This document shows, piece after piece, positions 63,648-64,000 of a stretch of DNA of 64,000 nt. Both the position numbers and the translations under genes were made by a program. Under the pieces are notes generated by a model that had not been told where the DNA came from, ran no database searches, and saw only the letters and a list, made by a program, of their open reading frames with translations. This DNA is from Mycobacterium arosiense ATCC BAA-1401 = DSM 45069 (GTDB lineage Bacteria > Actinomycetota > Actinomycetes > Mycobacteriales > Mycobacteriaceae), in NCBI RefSeq assembly GCF_002086125.1, contig NZ_MVHG01000007.1:1-64000 (forward strand). Reading direction: 5' to 3'. Each line of letters starts with the position of its first letter. Position 1 is the stretch's first letter.

Positions 63648-64000
63648 GTGCTTCCTCCTTGCTCGCCGCCGCCAGGGACCTCTGGGTCTTCGCGGGCAGC
63701 GGCGGTGTCGGGAATACCGGTGCGGAGATCGGTGCGGCCGGCAGCTTCTTCGCCTCGCGGCGCAGCTGTCTCTCCAGCGCGCGGATACCCGGCGCGCTGA
63801 ACGGCTTTCGCAGCAACAGCACGAGCGCCGTGGCGAACACGATGCTGCTGGCCACCAGGATCGGGGTCCAGTGCGCGTAGCCCTGATTCTGCAGCGTGCG
63901 GATCACGGCGGCGATCAGCACCCAGACCAGCGAGGCCGGGATCAGCAGCTTCCAACCCAGCCCCATGAACTGGTCGTAGCGCAGCCGGGGCAACGAGGCC
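63640..64000 (-). CDS. nuoH: NADH-quinone oxidoreductase subunit H, 3' end
   Basis: Partial: the gene enters from the right edge and ends with TAA at 63642-63640; 119 codons are visible. [20 protein letters not shown] is the conserved NuoH end of the quinone chamber, followed by the last helix [16 protein letters not shown] and an extra basic/proline tail ([20 protein letters not shown]) of the mycobacterial type. The stop overlaps the region just before the nuoI GTG by a few bases. Confidence 0.93.
   Translation of the reverse strand, partial: ASLPRLRYDQFMGLGWKLLIPASLVWVLIAAVIRTLQNQGYAHWTPILVASSIVFATALVLLLRKPFSAPGIRALERQLRREAKKLPAAPISAPVFPTPPLPAKTQRSLAAASKEEARG

Overview
The window looks like chromosomal DNA of a slow-growing Mycobacterium, probably related to the M. 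avium complex. The evidence is high GC, GTG starts, ATGA/GTGA stop-start overlaps, an Hsp18 close to the M. leprae 18 kDa antigen, and a right-hand block that follows the M. tuberculosis Rv3171c-to-nuo neighbourhood in gene order. These family and synteny statements come from memory of the families; no search was run. No tRNA, rRNA, CRISPR array or insertion sequence was seen.

Left part (1-15.6 kb): stress and redox genes. A PAS-ANTAR regulator is followed by hsp18, divergent from a merR gene across a compact promoter/operator. Then come a DUF1360 membrane protein, a type II NADH dehydrogenase, a clipped GAF-ANTAR protein, a zinc alcohol/formaldehyde dehydrogenase, GlgX, an SDR, an aldo/keto reductase, two envelope proteins, a hemerythrin protein, a UdgX-type uracil-DNA glycosylase and a ThDP-dependent oxidase. 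Several promoters match the mycobacterial SigF consensus (GTTT-N15/16-GGGTAT/G). Two of them sit so close to the start codon that the mRNAs should be leaderless or nearly so.

Central cluster (15.9-28.4 kb): eleven minus-strand genes, mostly overlapping or a few bases apart. They encode UDP-glucose dehydrogenase, a UDP-glucuronate-decarboxylase-like epimerase, GmhA, HldE, a GT2-GmhB fusion, two GT9 heptosyltransferase-like proteins, an SDR, a carbamoyltransferase and two further glycosyltransferases. Together they predict an ADP-heptose plus UDP-glucuronate/UDP-xylose pathway building a carbamoylated heptose-containing glycoconjugate in an organism without LPS. A 21-bp-period direct repeat lies upstream of the first gene. 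This is the most interesting system in the window.

Middle part (28.5-42 kb): topoisomerase IB, a secreted haem-binding protein, a SigF-type SDR and CsbD, DUF3349, an EEP-family hydrolase, a GT2/acyl-CoA-dehydrogenase/PIG-L operon, a nucleotidyltransferase, a large HPII-type catalase, a frameshifted STAS-ATPase gene, a GT4 protein that has lost its EX7E glutamates, and an AraC regulator.

Right part (42-64 kb): hydrolase (Rv3171c-like), aofH-like oxidase, an MFS transporter with a flavin monooxygenase, Rv3169-like and Rv3168-like genes, a divergent TetR (Rv3167c-like) with an SDR, a 13E12/HNH gene, the moxR3 operon, and the convergent nuoN-M-L-K-J-I-H genes of respiratory complex I, with nuoH running off the window.
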